A stretch of 64,000 nucleotides of DNA from Gymnorhina tibicen (Eukaryota; Chordata; Aves; Passeriformes; Artamidae), in assembly GCA_013399875.1 (NCBI GenBank), contig VXAZ01001701.1:88968-152967 (forward strand), in the 5' to 3' direction. A model generated the notes under the pieces. That model made no database searches. It was not told the origin of the DNA and saw only the letters and a list, made by a program, of their open reading frames with translations. Position numbers and translations under genes: made by a program. Shown one piece after another: positions 1-12,100 of this stretch (positions within the stretch are counted from its first letter, which is position 1; the number at the start of each line of letters is the position of its first letter).

Positions 1-3000
1 CCCCCCCCAGCCCAGGACGTGCAGGTTTTGGCCTGTTCCAGGTAAAGAAGTCCCATTGCTGTGTTACTCGAGCCTGCCTCTTCGATCTTGTCTCTTGACC
101 CTTGTGGGGATAAATACGGTGGTTGCACCAGAAGGAACAAAAACTTCTCTATGTGCGGTGGAGTGTCTCTGAGGACTTTAAATGTTGGCAGGTTTGAAGG
201 AGTTAGATTTGCATATAACAAAGGCTTTATTATGGAGATCACCTGTGCGGGTGTAACAGGGGATTTTGAAAATACCAAAGTTTGTGTTAAACAGAACAAA
301 CAGGAGCAATTACTACATGTTTGGACAACTTAAACCAGTCTAAACAGTCTTACCACATTTCCCTGGCTACCGTTAGATAAGGTAGACTATGTGCATGAGA
401 AAATGACAGCCTAGAAATCTTACAGGCCCTTGAAAAGACACTCAGGACCTATGGGCACCGTGAATGCCTTCAGGAACACATTGTGTTTTGCTTTTAACTT
501 ACCTCAGCACCTTAACAAGGTGTTAACTGCTACAGACTCCCAAAACCAGGAAGTGCTTGCTGCCCTCATTTCTTCTGGACAGCCACTCTACAATCCTTCA
601 GTCTGGCATGGAACATACATAGGCACAACTGCTCAGCTTTCTCCAGGTAGTACTGCACCATTTAGTGGGGTCTGAAGAAAAGCTGTGATACCAAATCTGC
701 TTTCAACTGCCAGAAGGCCAATGGAGTTGCTCAATCACCCAGTTCTTTTGGCTGAAATATGAACAGTCTCCAGGCAGATGTGTGCAATCTGACTTTCCCC
801 TCATATCTGTACCCTAGTCACTTTCTCTGTGCTTGGATATTTGCTTCTATTCATGCATAGATGCAGGTGGTGATCTTAGCACTAAGTGGCAAAAACCATT
901 ATCTGGATTATGTTTACTGGGCATCAGGGACCACACAATTATTTTGGACTTTTTTACTTTTCATGAGCCCTGATTTGAGTTTGAAACCATCCATGTGGCC
1001 TTATGATTTTACACCATATTACTTAGTTTTATTCTTGGAGATGGAACAAAATCTTTCTAACGTCAAGGAGGCCATCAACAAAAGTGGTATCTGATGTATT
1101 TACTGATGACTTACCAGCAGGAACCATAGGACCAGACACATGCATCTCTGTTACAGCTAAACTAGGCTCAATGTCTAACAGATGACAGATCAGTCAGATG
1201 TTCATATGAACATCAACATGCCAACAAGTTAGCACTATTAACAGCACTTCACACTGCACTCCTTCCTGAAGCTGTTTGAAAAATAAGTAAAACTCATAAA
1301 ATTAAAGTGGAACTGGAGGTCAAAATAAAAATTATAAGATCAAGAGGATTTGCTCTATTTTAAATCTTGAAGGCTGAATTTCCAGCCTTCCTAAAAGCTT
1401 GGGACTTTCCAACAGTGGGAAAACAGATGTGACTTACTTTAAGTGCAAGTAGAAGCTCTGGTATTTTTTCAAGCAAAGACTAAACTTGGGTTTTTTTTTA
1501 AATAAATCAAATCCTCAGGCTTGACCATTTCTAAAACCAGATATGGACAATACCATCTATTAGTCATGGGGTTTGGAAGTGTGTTACCCCAGTGGCACCA
1601 GTAAAACTGAACCATGAATCCAAAATCTAGTGTTTTTTCACTACTATACAGGAGGAAACAAATATTTTGTTCTTCAAAAGAAATTGGGGTTCTACTGTTT
1701 TGAATTTCTCAGATTTTGGTTCAGACCTTGTGTATATTACAGCCAACAGACTGACTCCTCATGACTCCAAAGGGTAGGGACAGGGGATGATTTTGTTGTC
1801 CTACTTATCAAAGGCTTTTGATTTGTCCTCAGCTGTGGGGATTGCACACAGTTTGGACTTGTTCACACTTTAGAAGGAGCAGGGAGCTGAAGCTTCTTTG
1901 CCTGGTGCCTGGCTCAGTGAATAAACCTTCCCCTGAGTGTTCATCACTTCATGCAACCCACTCTGTGCAATGATATCATTCCTCCTTTAAAGCACAAAGG
2001 CAAGTTCATGAGACTTTTACTGACATGACAAGCATTTACAAGCATGACATTGCTTTTCAGACATTGGAATTTATTTTTACCAGGACTAAGCTACTCCATG
2101 GGCTCAAATGAGTAGCAATCTCCACCAGTTCCTAATCTCACAGCATTCAGAATGTGTCCGTACTGAGAGTTTTCCTTTTTTCCTCCTCTTGGAGGAACCT
2201 TGTCATGGGCTCTCTGCCTTCCAGGGGCTTGAGAAGATGTGGCAGATTCAATCCCACTGAAGTCAGATGTACCTGTGTGTAAGGGGTAGATGACGGGGAA
2301 GGAGTAGCCTGAGTGGCCTTCAGGGGACTTCAGGTCATGCTGCAGCACAGAAAAACTTGCCCAATATCAGCCCTGATGATGTAAAATCTGGAGGTTAAGG
2401 CCTCCTAGGAGACATGGCTCAGTAGACAATGCCATGGAAACAGAAAAGCTTATCAACTCTCATACTTTTATGTCATTCATGTCACTACCCTCAGTAATTC
2501 TGCTCAGTGTATTGTCCACCAATAAAGTAATTCCAACTTGAAGGGGTACATATACTATCCTACAAGTGACAGGTGAAGCACTGTCCTGAAAAGTACATAC
2601 AACTGTCAACATTTGGAAAAGCTGACTTTTCCTGCAGCAGTTTTGTTGGAAGTATCTATCACGGAATGCTTGGCTTACCTCACCCAACAAAATGAAGTCT
2701 CAGAGAAAGCATCTTTCACAGTAAACATGCTGGGAAATATGCAGAGGAGAAAGTGCTGTTCAACCCAAAGGACATACCACCAGCAAAAACGGTGTACGCT
2801 ATCCTAGGATAGAAAAAGGGCAACAGTGGAAGGGCTTCTGGTCTTGGATGAAAGAACAGAGTGGCAGGTGGGAGAATGAGATGTTTCTGCACTGTTAAGA
2901 TGAGACTTGATCCCTCACTGAACAAGCATGACACATGTTAGTCTGCAAAACAAGATGCTGGAGATGTCCTGCTAATTTCCTTCCTAGTGCTGACCAAGTG

Positions 3001-5426
3001 ATTCAGCACATGGAATGTCCACACCACTCCTTCCCTCCACCTCTGCTCATGTGACTTAGAGCAGCTGATTAGGTGAGGGGCAGGCCCAAGAGTGAATGCA
3101 GTCTGTCAAATACATCGCAAGTCACTCCTCCACAAGTACATCTATATATCAGATACATCAGAAGAATCACACACATCATAATTCTGGTCTTTTAGGCCAC
3201 ATACATCAATTTCACACTCAAGGTTAAGGATGCATGTCTGGCCAACACACAGTGACTTAATCCTGTCCTGTGCACTTCTGGAGTTTCCACTCTGCCTGAG
3301 GATGTTTTGGTCCATTTCTTCTTCATTTATTAAATCAATTTATCATTGCATACTGAGATGCAAGATATGCCTGAGAAAGTCTATGGACTGCTTCCATGGA
3401 AACATTCTTCATGTTAGTTGATGTGATTTCTTGTCTTTCTAAATGGTGATGACTGTGTCAAATAGCACATAGTGACAATACTCTGGAAATGAGAAAGCTA
3501 CCACTGAGGACAAACAAGAAGTCCAGAGCCATCTGTCTTTCTCCTTTTCCTCTACCCTGGGTAGCACATGCATTAGAAAACCATCTCTAATACACCATAG
3601 GATAAGATCTCTTGGTAAGTCGCCACAGCACTGCTACAATCAGTTCGTAAAAGTTTTCTTCTGAGTATCCATCCATTCCAGGCAATTTGTCCCAAGTTGA
3701 ACATGTAAGTTCATAAAACTGCAGAGAGTTCTTGGACTGCTGAAGATCTTCTTGGACATCTGCTTACACACATTTTGAATTCCTGCTGGTAACACTGACT
3801 GGGGATACCTGCTTGCCCTTTCATCTTAGATTTTACCTTAGATTATATTTGAATGGTCTTCAACAGATCTGTCTGCTCTAGCTGAAAATTCCACTTCATC
3901 AGAACTAAGCAATGCTAGCAAAGTTCACTGGGGGAGAAAGGGAAGGCAAAAGAGATAATTAAAAAAAAAAAAGTTGAAAATGTGATCTAGTGAAATGGGA
4001 AATCTAGTTTCAATGGGAAATCCACATCATCTAAAATGACTTTTCATGCATCAAGATTCATTAGGTATGTTGGTATAAGTTTGGCTCTTCCAGAAACAGG
4101 CAATAAAGAAACTAATTTCCCAGAGTTTAAGTGGAAAACATAACCACTGTTACTTTCACCTGCAAGTAAATAAGCAGTCTAAACCCAGTTCAACATAACA
4201 CAGGGAAAAGTTAGCATTAGTAGAAACTCCAGTGTTATCAGGTAACACTTGAACAGTGGTCAGAATACCAGCTTTACACCTCTAGTCTTAAGGAAGAAAA
4301 AGAGCTGCAAATGTATTCTGTCTGTGTTGAGCAGTGAAAAAAGGTCACTTGATTTTGTTTGTCATAGCAGGCCTCAGTATTTACCTGATTTCATTCCCAC
4401 CTGCAGTTCAATATCTTTGCTTAAACCAGAGCTTTTCTGGGCCTGCCCAATGACTGTGATATCTGTTCTCTACTGAAACTGCACCACATTTCTGGTTCTA
4501 ATTTATCTCAATTCAGCTTGCAGATTCTGCCCAAGAGACCTCTATGTCTATGCCACTGCCAGCTCAGAGACCCTGGTATGATCAAATTTCCCATGGATGC
4601 GTTTTGAGTCTGTTGATCAATCTCTCCCTCTCTTTATGCCCCAGGGCTCTCTTATTTTAATGCTTCTCAATTTCTAATTGTTCTGAGATTTCTTGCTAGA
4701 AGTCTCTGCAGCTGAATGGCGTTCTCCTGGAAATGGTACTTCCTGAATTTGTTTCCGTACTCTTTTCATTTTTACCCTTTTGCACTTGTTAAGAGACACT
4801 GCGGGTTCTTTTTGCACAAGACTGGAAGAGCAACATGATTATAATTGTTTCCTTGGGGAAGACTGCCTCTGGAAATCAAGATTGCTTTTTTTTCTTTGCT
4901 ATACTGTTAATAATTTATATTTTTGGGGGTGGGGAGGAACACCTTTGGCAAATCTTATTTTATCTGCCACTTCACCAGATGGGAAATAATCTTCCCCTCA
5001 TGGTAGAGGGGAACTATGTATGTATACTCCATACATAAATACTTGTTTTGCACTTAATCCCCTCTATAAATGCAGATAAAGTAATATTCTCTAAGCTGCA
5101 ACTTCACTACAATGCATCTGTCACTGAGGATGGTAAAAAACATCTGACTTGTAGTCATGTATCCTGAGTAAAAATGATGCCTGTAACTTTAATGGCAGTG
5201 CTTTCTCCTGGGACAGAAGTTGGAATAAATTCCAGAAGTCCACAACTCCTGCTTGTTGAGTAACATTGGCTGAGTCTATGTGCCTCAAATTTGTAAGCAC
5301 CCTACTCAGCTTTGAGGACAATATCATTTTCACATGCCAGTCTTTTCCATGCAGCAGATAACTTTTCTAGAGCATCCATGACCTTTCAACTTTGTGGACA
5401 TGACTGATAACTACAGAAAGTCACAG
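1..5426. other. Upstream intergenic DNA without recognisable features
   Basis: I read both strands and found no conserved protein fragment, RNA gene or identifiable repeat. Open frames are all under 100 codons and have no family resemblance. Confidence 0.6.
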
Positions 5427-5597
5427 CGAAGTCGTGGATGTCCCATCCCTGTCAGAATTTCCTGTCAGAGGCCAGACTGGATGGGGCTTTGAGCAGCCTG
5501 GTCTAGTGGAGGGTGTCCCTGCCCATGGCAGGGGAGGTTGAAACAAGATGATCTTTAAGGTCCCTACCAAGCCAAGCCATTCTATGATTCTGTGAAA
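5427..5597 (+). mobile_element. CR1 LINE 3' fragment
   Basis: This is a typical CR1 3' end. GATGTCCCATCCCTG is followed by CAGACTGGATGGGGCTTTGAG, CTGGTCTAGTGGAGGGTGTC, CTGCCCATGGCAGGGG and GATGATCTTTAAGGTCCCTAC, ending in the tail repeat ATTCTATGATTCTGTG. Only the non-coding end and the last part of the ORF2 region survive, as is normal for 5'-truncated CR1. Confidence 0.9.
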
Positions 5598-5869
5598 ATT
5601 CAGTCTCTGCACCACAAAGGTGGTGAGCTGTCCCGGTTATTTGGAGCTCTATTCTTTCCTGCCTCAAGGCCCTGCCTCCCATACCTGACCCTTGTGATAA
5701 GTTGCCTTCATAGATAACCCTTTTTTCGGTCTCTAGTTTCATGCACAAAATGGTTGTTTTGCAGATTAATTCCCAACTTCAGAGTCCTCGCATACCTTCT
5801 CATACCTCTCCTGTTTGTGTCAGGCCCTCTCAGTGCATTGCTGATACCAATAGAAGCACAGACACAGAA

Positions 5870-6157
5870 GCTGTATTCAGCCACTTTGCTGTGGTGCCCA
5901 GTGACAGGACCAGAGACAGCACTGAAGCATGGGAGGTTCCTTCTGAACATCAGGAAACTCTTTTCCACTGTGAGAGTAACCAAGCACTGGGACAGGTTGT
6001 TCAGATAGATGGTGGAGTTTCCCTCCTTGCAGGTATTCGTAAGCTGTCTAGGCACTGTCCCAGGCAAGTGGCTCTTGGTGGTCATGCTAGAGCAGGGGGG
6101 CTGGACCAGGTGCTCTCCAGAGGTCCCTTCCAATTTCAGCCAGACTGTGATCAGTGA
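5870..6157 (+). mobile_element. CR1 LINE 3' fragment
   Basis: Recognisable CR1 blocks appear in order: GTGGTGCCCAGTGACAGGAC, GAGGTTCCTTCTGAACATCA, a GAAACTCTTTTCCACTGTGA block, AGCACTGGGACAGGTTG, and a GACCAGGTGCTCTCCAGAGG block followed by TCCCTTCCAATTTCA. It is more diverged than the neighbouring copy at 5427 and lies in the same orientation. The open frames seen here on both strands belong to the element. Confidence 0.88.
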
Positions 6158-8450
6158 CAAATTTAGTGTCACTGAAATCAGCATTTCTCTTCTGGAAATA
6201 CTTACCTTTGGATAACTATGTTATAATTATGTTGTGGAAAAGTTCTGCCTGAAAGGTTCAGACTGCTGCATTATGAGCACATCACATATGTAACATATAT
6301 ATATATATGTTACTTTGAAGTACATGGTGAATGTCGTACCAAGTAGGGGACAGCACAGAAACCACTCTAGCTATTTCATGCTATAAATATATTAATGAAG
6401 CAATAGTACTGTCCTTAAAATAGATAGAAAAGAACCCCTAGCCATTGGCAATGTCTCTCAAAAGTTATCTTTAGCAAGAAGTTACAATTTTCTAGTGTTA
6501 AGTATTTATAGGCATATGGGAATACTAGTGCTGGCCGTCATCAAGATGGCTTTGAAATAAGTTATTTGAGATGGCAAATCTATATGACAGGACTCAGGAA
6601 AATGAAATAACTAAATGAGGTGAAGCACATTTAAAAGTGTAGAAAGAATTTACTGCAGTGTGTAATGGAGCTGTCAGGCAGACTAGATCCCTCACTTGTT
6701 GTTACTGTTGCTTCACTGCACTTTCATATGACAAGGCTCTGCTTTCTCTAAGGAGACTGACTGCTGTGTCCTGACTGCATTGGATTCTGTAACAAACATC
6801 CTTTCCCCAATGCAAGAAACAGCTGGGTAGTGGCAGGAAAAGTCTTGAGTCTCAGTTAACTTGAGAGACCTGTCACAAATGAACGCAACTGTTTAAATGA
6901 TCCTGTCAATGTAAGCAGTCTTTTCTACTGCAACAAGAAGATGGAGCAGGATGTTGGTGCAAATAGGAAGTTGGGCTCCTGTTTCATAAACAAGGGTCTT
7001 CAGGGTTCGGTGAGATGGTGAGCTTTTTTAGCTGTCTAGGGCTGTTGGAATGGCTCAACCATGATGCACAGAACAAGAGCTGTCAGTCCCCAAATATCAT
7101 CCAAAGCACCATTTCTCCTTGTAGCCATTTGGGACTAACCTACAAAGGCTCCAGGACCATAGAGCATGGGAGAAACAGAGGTTCAGGCAAGAGAGCAGCT
7201 GTTGCAAATGCAATCAGTAAACTGTTGGGCTAGTAACCAAAGGAAAGAGCCAAAGTGGGCAGCCATTCACAGTGCAGACTTTGCTGGTTTTGCAGGACCT
7301 GAGGACTGTGCTACTATGCCTTCCGAAGCTTCATCTATCAGGATTAAGTATATGGAAGCAAAGTGTGCTCTTGTAACAATGCCATTTTTCACTGTTGACA
7401 GATCTTATCACAGAATGGACTTCCTTGTACAGTAAGGCAGTTGGATACAATGGGGCTAAGCATAGTGTAAATGCCAAGACAGATTACAGCAAAACAGACA
7501 ATTTAGAAAGGGCTGGACCTTGGCCAGGCAATGCATAGCTGCAATAGGAAGTAGTGGGGAAGACCCATAGCTCCTGACTCTTTTCACATCGATCAGCACC
7601 CCAGGGTAGGGTGCAGCCAACTGAGTGCACCCCTTCCCAGTGGAATTGCTGTGCTTTGCCTTTGCAGTGGTCTTCCACATCATTGTGCTGGCCCTGCTCC
7701 CCAGGGGCAGTGCTGCATGGAGCTTGGTTCAGCTTTTCCCCCACAATTCAGCAGGGAGCCAAGCATTAAGCCTTGTCTCTGCAGAAACTGCCTGACAGTT
7801 GACGCAGGGAGCAAGGCAGCAGTCGAGTTTTTCATTCCATTAAGTATTCACACTTTCTTCCCCTGTCTTGCTGTTGTTGTTTCTAAACATGACAGACAAT
7901 AATCAGAAAACAAAAGCATTTACATTCTCTCCACTGGCAAAGCAGCACATTCACAACCAACATCAAAGGTGGGTTTAGCGATCATTAGTGCAATACCGCA
8001 CTTCAACATGATCAAAGCAATCAGTGCCCAAACACAATAAAGAAGACGGAGTTCTGATTCAGCTCTTCCATAAAAGGCAATGATAAAGTGATCTGGGGAG
8101 AGGGTGAAAGCACAGTAAGTATATGAGGGCACACGGCTGAGATATTCTTTTACATCAAAACAATTTCTCATTTCATATCCAATTATACCTCTGAGCTGTT
8201 CAGCCCAACATTTCTGTCATCTCTGGCTTTCAACTGACATTGCAAATTGTGGAACAGAAAAAACTACCATAAAGCGTGTCTCAGTTGAAATTCCTCCTGA
8301 AGTGTGTCACTGCAGATGGATAACTCTTTGAGAGCTGGGATACTTGTGCTGGCCTTACTGATGCTGCCAGCCAGCCTCATTCATGTTTGGGTGAGGGACT
8401 CTTTAGTTACCACCTAGTCAATGAAAATAGCCCTTTTGCTTTACTGTTTG
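6158..8450. other. Unique intergenic DNA between CR1 copies
   Basis: Apart from the small TA palindrome at 6290, nothing is recognisable. Short overlapping open frames at 7456-7902 on both strands look like chance. Confidence 0.6.
6290..6313. repeat. 24-bp perfect palindrome with a TA core
   Basis: GTAACA, an alternating AT core and TGTTAC form a perfect 24-bp palindrome with no spacer, which could extrude as a hairpin. It is probably an (AT)n microsatellite with symmetrical edges. Confidence 0.8.
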
Positions 8451-9175
8451 AATCACAGAATCATAGAATGGTCTAGGTTGGAAGGGACCTTAAAGATTGA
8501 GTAGTTCCAACCCCTCTGCCATGGTCAGCGACACCTTTCAATACACCAGGCTGCTCAGAGCCTCATCCAAACTGGCCTTACACACTTCCAGGGACAGGAC
8601 ATCCACAGCTTCTCAGGGCAACCTGTTCCTGTGCCTCACCACTTTCACAGGAAAGAATTTCTTCCTAATATCTAATCTAAACCTATTCTCTTTCAGTTTG
8701 AAGACATTCCCCTTTGTCCTGTCACTACATGCCCTTGTAAAGGGGGCATGTAGTGCCCTCTCCATCTTTCTTGTAGGCTCCCTTCACATACAGAAGGCTG
8801 CAATTAGGTCACCCCAAAGCGCTCCAGGCTGAACAAACCCAGTTCTCTCAGCCTTTCCTCAGAGGAGAGGTGATCCATCCCTCTAAACAACCTGGTGGTC
8901 TCCCGATGTCCTTCCTGTGCTGGGACCCCAGAGCTGGATCCAGTGTTCCAGGTGGGGTCTCACCAGAGCGGAGCAGAGGGGCAGAATCCCCTCCCTGGCC
9001 CTGCTGCCCACGCTGCTTTGGATGCAGCCCAGGACACGTTTGGCTCTCTGGGCTGGGAGTGCCATGGCCGGGTCATGTCCAGCCTCTCACCCACCAGCAC
9101 CCCCGAGGCCTTCTCACAGGGCTGCTCTCCATCTGTTCATCCCCAGCCTGTGCTGATAACAGGGGCTGCCTTGAA
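8451..9175 (-). mobile_element. CR1 LINE 3' fragment, about 0.7 kb, with the end of ORF2
   Basis: The plus strand starts with the reversed CR1 tail (ATCACAGAATCATAGAATGG, then GGTTGGAAGGGACC). It continues through the 3' UTR and into the C-terminal part of the reverse-transcriptase frame. On the minus strand 8906-9065 reads AREGILPLCSALVRPHLEHW, a hallmark of the CR1 ORF2 C-terminus. The frame is broken downstream, so this is a dead copy. It contains a local inverted insertion (8723-8755) and a tract (8906-9150) almost identical to the CR1 at 48 kb. The 5'-truncation edge near 9175 is approximate. Confidence 0.92.
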
Positions 9176-12100
9176 CCAAGGTAGAAGGTTTAAAGTAGAA
9201 AGCTCTAAGTGCAAGGACAATGGACTTTGTGACGTTGGGTATCCATACCGAGAGTAGCAAATGCCATGGAAGGCAAAAGTGTAGAGATGACATTAAACAA
9301 GCCACTGTAATGGATCCTTTTGTCTCTTGGACTTGTGCAGCTCAGGCCACAAAACTGCATCTTGAAAATCCCATAGGAAGCCCTCATCTTCTGCCTGACT
9401 GGGTGCAACTCTGAAATTCTGAACTCAGTTTTGTCTTAAAATCATTGAAACAGTCTCTTCTATATAAGAGAAACATCATTTCAATGCCTTCAAAGGAGTT
9501 ATGTATTTTCCCTTAATTAATGTTCAAAATTACTGAGGGGGGCTGGAGGGGAGGCTTTGAGAACTTGTGGTTTGGAGTTTGGGGGTGGGAGGGGCTTTGT
9601 AGAGGGCAGGTTGGATTAACAAGACCTCTGATCCAGGAGTCTGGTCCCTAAGTATGTTGCCTGTGACTGCATCTGAGTCAGTCTGTCTTCTCTTGTGTAA
9701 GCAAAACCGCAAGAGTGTCTTAAGCCTTTCTCTGGAAGACGGATTTTCCACACTCGGAATGGCTTGTAAAGGAGATGCTTTAAAGATGTATCTTGGGAGA
9801 AGAATACAAACAATAGACCAGACCCAGGAAAAAGAAAGACATTCAGTGATACTTAGCAAGGCAGGGCACTGGTCTGGGAGCGGCAAAGCATCAAGGAATA
9901 TTGGCACGTTGTGTTGACAGCAAATTAAGCTAGTAAGAAAGGGAAGCAACTGAATCGTGTGTTCAAAGAAGGAGCCACGGCAAGTCACAGAGGACACAGG
10001 GCAACTCAGTAACAGGGCAGGGATGTTCTGCAGGGGGAGGAGACTATTTTGCTTTGAAGGATGAAATGAGTAATAAAGTTTGAGGTGGAGGTGCTCAGCA
10101 TGTTGGCAGTGAGCGCAAAACTGATGCTGCTGCACTCACTCTCACAAAGCTTCATTAGTATACACAAGTGAGCTCTTTGTCCGTATCATGAAATGGCTTC
10201 AACTGGATAGCATTCCCATTTTGGCTTTATAAATACTCACTGTCTTGTGGGTAACAGCAGCATAAGCATAAGTTCTACCTAGTGGAACACCTTTGACTTA
10301 GCCTACCTCCTCCTTCAGAAGTAAAATGGGTTTTCTTTACCAAAAGCTTCAAGGTCACACGATGAGGGGGTATAGTGACCTTTGGCTCTTCAGCACTGAG
10401 TCAAAACATGCATGTAATTCCTGAAAAGAGCACAATATGCAGGTGTGGAAGCTTTGGGGGCTAGCCTGCACAGCAGAGGGTGTAAACCAGCAAGCAGAGA
10501 GCACAAACAGCAAGGAGAGAGCACTGGGGAGAATTCCAATCTGACCTGAAAGGTACCTGGACAATTTTTGCTGCTCTGGTTTTCCAGTGTGAGTGGGATC
10601 CTGGCCAAGCACTGTCTTTGTCCGTTACTTACTGCTCAGTCCTATTCATGCTCTTCCCATAAGCAGCTCATGTATTTGTTGAGCACTTGGGGTAGGGAGG
10701 TGGAGAATTTTGATCTATAAGGGATAATTACAGCATAGAATTGCCATTTCAAGTTGTTCTAATTCTTCATTAAAGACAGTGTCTCCTTTCCAGACTTTCC
10801 AATAGAAAAGTGACTATCCCCTGGGAATCTTGCCTGCCAATGTCAGGTAGTGTGTCCTTCCAGAAAATACTCTGCTCACATTATTCATTGGGAATTGTCT
10901 GCTTAATTCTGTTATCCTCTGCAAGTAATACTCAGTTAATATTTTTTAAATTACCACCTCAGACAGCCCCTCCACATTTGTGGCATGGTGGCAAGGTGGG
11001 ATTGTGCCTAGGACTTGATTTCTGTGCAAAACAGGAAAATGTCCCCACCTCGATCAGCCCCACCACCTTTTATGCTCAGATCCTGCATCCAGGCAAAGGC
11101 TATATAGGGAAAATTCCTGTCTCCTTACTGCAAGTGGGGAGGCAGAGATGAAGCACTGGCACAAAGAGTGGCTCCTCTTTCTCTTCTTGAACTGTCAATG
11201 TAGCAGACGTCGTGTGCATTGGATTTTTGCTGCAGAACAGTGAAGCAATACAACAGACAAGAAAGGACCAGCAATTACCCATTTTCCAAGAAGTGGCTGT
11301 TCACCAGCTGCCGTCTGTTTATGAATTTACCTAAAGCTACCTTCAAATTCAGGCTTTCTGTGTGTAGTCTCTTCTCTGCCCAGAAGAAATACAGAAAGTT
11401 TCCCTTTCTGCCAACCATTTTTGTGAATCTAACCACTATATGAAAAGAGTTGCAATAGCTATGGGACAGATGACCCTTGAAAAGGATGTATATATACAGA
11501 AGAAACATTTGGTATGGTCCTACAAATACAGTAAAGGGGCATGTATCTCAGGGCTTAGCTCACACATGATTCCAAGTTTCTTATGTTGCTGTGGTCACAA
11601 ATTGGTCCTGCCCCTCAACAGCAAGGGAATTTGAATAATATAGGCAGTTTTACACAGCAAGGGTGTGCAGAGCTTGGCTTCAAGCTTATATTAATGTAAT
11701 ACCTGAGGTAGTGTGACTGCTGCTGTCAGTGCTCTGAAACAGAGTATGAAGCCTTGAGGGAACCCATTCCAACCTACACATTTTCCCAAGCAGATTTTCA
11801 CGTCCTCTGTAAGCACCAGGTTATCTAAATATACTGTTGCTTATTTACATTGATAGACAGAGATACAATGCACCTAAAACTATCTCACACAGGCTGAAAC
11901 CCTGTCCTGCAGGCACCCTCATGGCCAGAGCTGGCACTGTAACTCAGCTCTAAGTACATGGCTGTATATACTGTGGGAAAAGGCACGTCCCGTGCCATCT
12001 CTGGCTTTCCCATTTGCCTTTCTGATCTCCCTCAGCTAGGGAGACTCCAATCTGACAGTGGAAGGATGTCTGTCTACCCTCTGATGAACATCTGGAGGGA

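Noticed and set aside
5708..6184. 158-codon minus-strand and 138-codon plus-strand frames
   Set aside because: Both lie in a CR1 3' fragment and are not genes.
8883..9257. Several frames of 60-120 codons, repeated at 48265-48710
   Set aside because: They are CR1 sequence. The duplication reflects two copies of the element, not a gene family.
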